Shown here: in pieces, positions 62,111 to 64,000 of the stretch
Layout of the letters: the number at the start of each line of letters is the position of its first letter
Position numbering within the stretch: position 1 is the first letter of the stretch
Assembly (NCBI GenBank): GCA_964554875.1
Contig: CAZKQJ010000005.1
Location: forward strand, 71,980 to 135,979
DNA length: 64,000 nt
Reading direction: 5' to 3'
DNA from: Marispirochaeta sp964554875
GTDB lineage: Bacteria; Spirochaetota; Spirochaetia; JC444; Marispirochaetaceae
The notes under the pieces: generated by a model
Seen by the model: the letters and a program-made list of their open reading frames with translations, nothing else
Told to the model about the DNA's origin: nothing
The model's database searches: none
Position numbers and translations under genes: made by a program

Positions 62111-63921
62111 TAAATCAGGTTCTCCATTATGTAATCCCGGCGTTCAGGGGTGTTTTTTCCCATAAAGAATCCGAGAGTCTGGCTGATGTTTTTAAGAGAC
62201 TTTATATTGACCTTGACCAGGCGTATATCCGGTCCGATAAACTGCCCGAACTCCTTCGGAGAGATCTCTCCAAGCCCCTTGAAGCGGGTAACCTCGGGGG
62301 AACTTATCTGCTGCAAAGCCTCGTCTTTCTCCCTGGGGGAGTAGCAGTAGCGGGTCTCCTTCTTGTTCCGCACCCGGAAAAGGGGGGTCTCAAGAATATA
62401 GATCCGCTCGGCAACTACAAGCTCCTCGAAAAAGGTCAGAAAAAAAGTCAGCAGCAGGTTCCGGATATGAAAACCGTCATGGTCGGCATCGGTTGCAATC
62501 ACCACCCGGCCGTACCGCAGACCCTCTATTCCGTTCTCTATTCCCAAGGCCATCATCATGTTGTAGAGCTCTTCGTTTTTGTAGATGTCAGCACGTTTAC
62601 GGGAGTACATGTTCTGACACTTGCCCCGAAGGGAGAAGATGGCCTGGGTATAGGGGTCACGACTGGAGACCATGGAGCCCGAGGCGGAGGCCCCTTCGGT
62701 AATAAAGAGGGTTGACTCGTCTCCCTTTTTGTCTCCCAGGTGATACTTGCTGTCCTTGAGGTTGGGGATTTTGAGGGCGATCTTTTTCGCCGCCTCCTTG
62801 GCCTCTTTCTTGACTGCGTTCAGCTCCTTGCGGAGCTTCTCGTTTGAGACGATCTTCTCTTCCAGCCGCTTGGAGGCAGAATTGTTCTTGTGCAGAAAAT
62901 CCACCACCCCGGATTTGACCTCGCCGACAATCCAGCCCCGGATCTCCGTATTGCCCAGCTTGTTCTTTGTCTGGCTTTCAAAAATGGGATTGGTCAGCTT
63001 GACGGCTATGGCCCCGGCAATACCGTCCCGGACATCCACGCCGGAGTAGTTCTTCTTGTAAAACTCGTTTACCCCTTTCAGTATCCCCTCCCGGAAGGCG
63101 CTCTGATGGGTGCCTCCGTCGGAGGTGAACTGTCCGTTTACAAAGGAAAAGTAGGTCTCCCCGTAATTCTGGGTATGAGTAAAAGCGAACTCGATGCGGT
63201 CTCCCTTGAAGTAGGCCTCGTCATAGATCCTGTCCTCCCCCACCTCGGCGTTCAACAGATCCTTGAGACCGTTGGCGGAATAGAACTTCTGACCGTTCAG
63301 AACCAGGGTAAGCCCGGAGTTCAGACAGGCGTAATTCCAGAAACGCTGCTCGATGTATTCCTGGTTAAAGGCGTACTCCCCGAAAATTTCCTCATCGGGA
63401 ACAAATTCAACTAAAGTGCCGTTTTTCTCTTTGCTCTTCCCTTCCTTGCTGTCCAGCAGGGAGCCCCGGGAGAAGCTGGCCTGAAAATACCTGCCCTCCC
63501 GAAAACTGGTAACCGTAAAGCTGGACGAGAGGGCGTTTACCGCCTTGGTACCCACACCGTTCAAGCCCACGGAGAACTGGAATACCTCGTCGTTATACTT
63601 GGCACCCGTATTGATAACCGATACACAATCTATAACCTTGCCCAGGGGAATCCCCCGGCCGTAATCCCGGACTGTCACCGTGTCTTTCTTGAGGGACATC
63701 TCGACGCGATTGCCGTGGCCCATAATGTATTCATCGATGGCGTTATCCACAACCTCCTTGATGAGGATGTAGATACCATCGTCCATATTGGAACCGTCTC
63801 CCAGCCGTCCGATATACATACCTGTTCTGAGGCGTATGTGCTCCAGGGAACTGAGGGTTTTTATCTTGCTTTCGTCGTAGACGGCCTGCTTCTTCTCTGT
63901 CTGTACTGCCTGTTTTGCCAT
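62110..63921 (-). CDS. parE: DNA topoisomerase IV subunit B-like protein
   Basis: 603 residues. The GHKL ATPase domain has EVVDNAIDEY, VRDYGRGIPLG and VGLNGVGTKAVNAL. The Toprim domain has FITEGASASGSM, where most type II enzymes have EGDSAGG, and ATDADHDG with the metal Asp pair. The size and motif resemble the compact ParE branch also seen in Bacteroidetes. It supplies ATP-driven strand capture for ParC. It is the first gene of the three-gene unit. Confidence 0.92.
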   Translation of the reverse strand: MAKQAVQTEKKQAVYDESKIKTLSSLEHIRLRTGMYIGRLGDGSNMDDGIYILIKEVVDNAIDEYIMGHGNRVEMSLKKDTVTVRDYGRGIPLGKVIDCVSVINTGAKYNDEVFQFSVGLNGVGTKAVNALSSSFTVTSFREGRYFQASFSRGSLLDSKEGKSKEKNGTLVEFVPDEEIFGEYAFNQEYIEQRFWNYACLNSGLTLVLNGQKFYSANGLKDLLNAEVGEDRIYDEAYFKGDRIEFAFTHTQNYGETYFSFVNGQFTSDGGTHQSAFREGILKGVNEFYKKNYSGVDVRDGIAGAIAVKLTNPIFESQTKNKLGNTEIRGWIVGEVKSGVVDFLHKNNSASKRLEEKIVSNEKLRKELNAVKKEAKEAAKKIALKIPNLKDSKYHLGDKKGDESTLFITEGASASGSMVSSRDPYTQAIFSLRGKCQNMYSRKRADIYKNEELYNMMMALGIENGIEGLRYGRVVIATDADHDGFHIRNLLLTFFLTFFEELVVAERIYILETPLFRVRNKKETRYCYSPREKDEALQQISSPEVTRFKGLGEISPKEFGQFIGPDIRLVKVNIKSLKNISQTLGFFMGKNTPERRDYIMENLI

Positions 63922-63961
63922 GTGGGTCCGTAAAACTCGTTTCTCTGTCTGAATTTAGACC

Positions 63962-63989
63962 ATAATATCAGAAAAACACAAAGCTTCAA
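63962..63989 (-). promoter_or_regulatory. Promoter of the parE-parC unit
   Basis: TTGAAG, a 16-nt spacer and TATTAT stand 40 nt before the parE ATG, leaving a leader of about 33 nt. The ribosome-binding site (ACGGAC) is poor. Confidence 0.5.
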
Positions 63990-64000
63990 AGGGGGATTTT

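Overview
The window reads as a chromosomal segment of a free-living spirochaete. This is inferred from gene content: a flagellar FlgM-type anti-sigma factor, three chemoreceptors, a divergent ParE/ParC pair, several large conserved-looking proteins of unknown function, and a GC-rich genome with a full mannitol PTS. No rRNA, insertion sequence, prophage or CRISPR array is visible. One run of 100 N (21971-22070) is a scaffold gap whose two flanks are the same 55 bp, so the riboflavin synthase gene it splits is probably intact.

Layout. 1-1750: the end of a CBS/CorC protein, an Fe-S flavoprotein and FxsA. 1871-6389: a tight plus-strand cluster of hybrid histidine kinase, degenerate Fic-like protein, NptA-type Na/phosphate transporter with PhoU tail, and a stand-alone receiver. 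6381-9908: a YhhN protein, a chemoreceptor and a lipoprotein. 9900-18058 (minus): the complete mannitol locus (mtlA IICB, IIA, HPr, enzyme I, MtlR-like regulator, mannitol-1-phosphate dehydrogenase carrying a Phd/YefM-like tail, HAD phosphatase). 18255-19781 (minus): a second HPr directly abutting a chemoreceptor gene, preceded by a 132-bp block that is also found in front of mtlA. 20031-24085 (minus): the riboflavin operon ribD-ribE-ribBA-ribH behind an FMN riboswitch and intrinsic terminator. 24136-31175: a CZB-tailed chemoreceptor, HD-GYP protein, membrane-anchored AraC regulator, parvulin, SixA, PHP and PilZ proteins. 31232-40775: a GH65 phosphorylase-like enzyme with degenerate HAD tail, an AcpH-like phosphodiesterase and the AddA/AddB recombination nuclease. 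40783-44434: a large HPr-domain protein divergent from a class III cyclase and its cyclase-like partner. 44476-52206: tRNA-Ala(GGC), an unknown 548-aa protein, LspA, Nif3-like protein, Lon-like protease, ATPase-HDOD protein and glutaredoxin. 52255-58102: TrmH/SpoU methyltransferase, a ligand-less Fe-alcohol-dehydrogenase paralogue, FlgM, RsmI, a Zn-ribbon membrane protein, AspS and a coiled-coil protein. 58107-63921 (minus): ParE, ParC and an unknown 663-aa partner.

How it fits together. Mannitol would be taken up and phosphorylated by IICB/IIA, with phosphate from EI and HPr, then oxidised by MtlD. The duplicated upstream block suggests that the HPr2-chemoreceptor pair is switched on with transport, linking PTS flux to taxis. 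A third HPr domain sits next to a cyclase pair, so PTS state may also feed a cyclic-nucleotide signal. HD-GYP and PilZ genes indicate c-di-GMP signalling. Ten genes have a good -10 hexamer 5-10 nt before the start codon and no ribosome-binding site, which points to frequent leaderless transcription.
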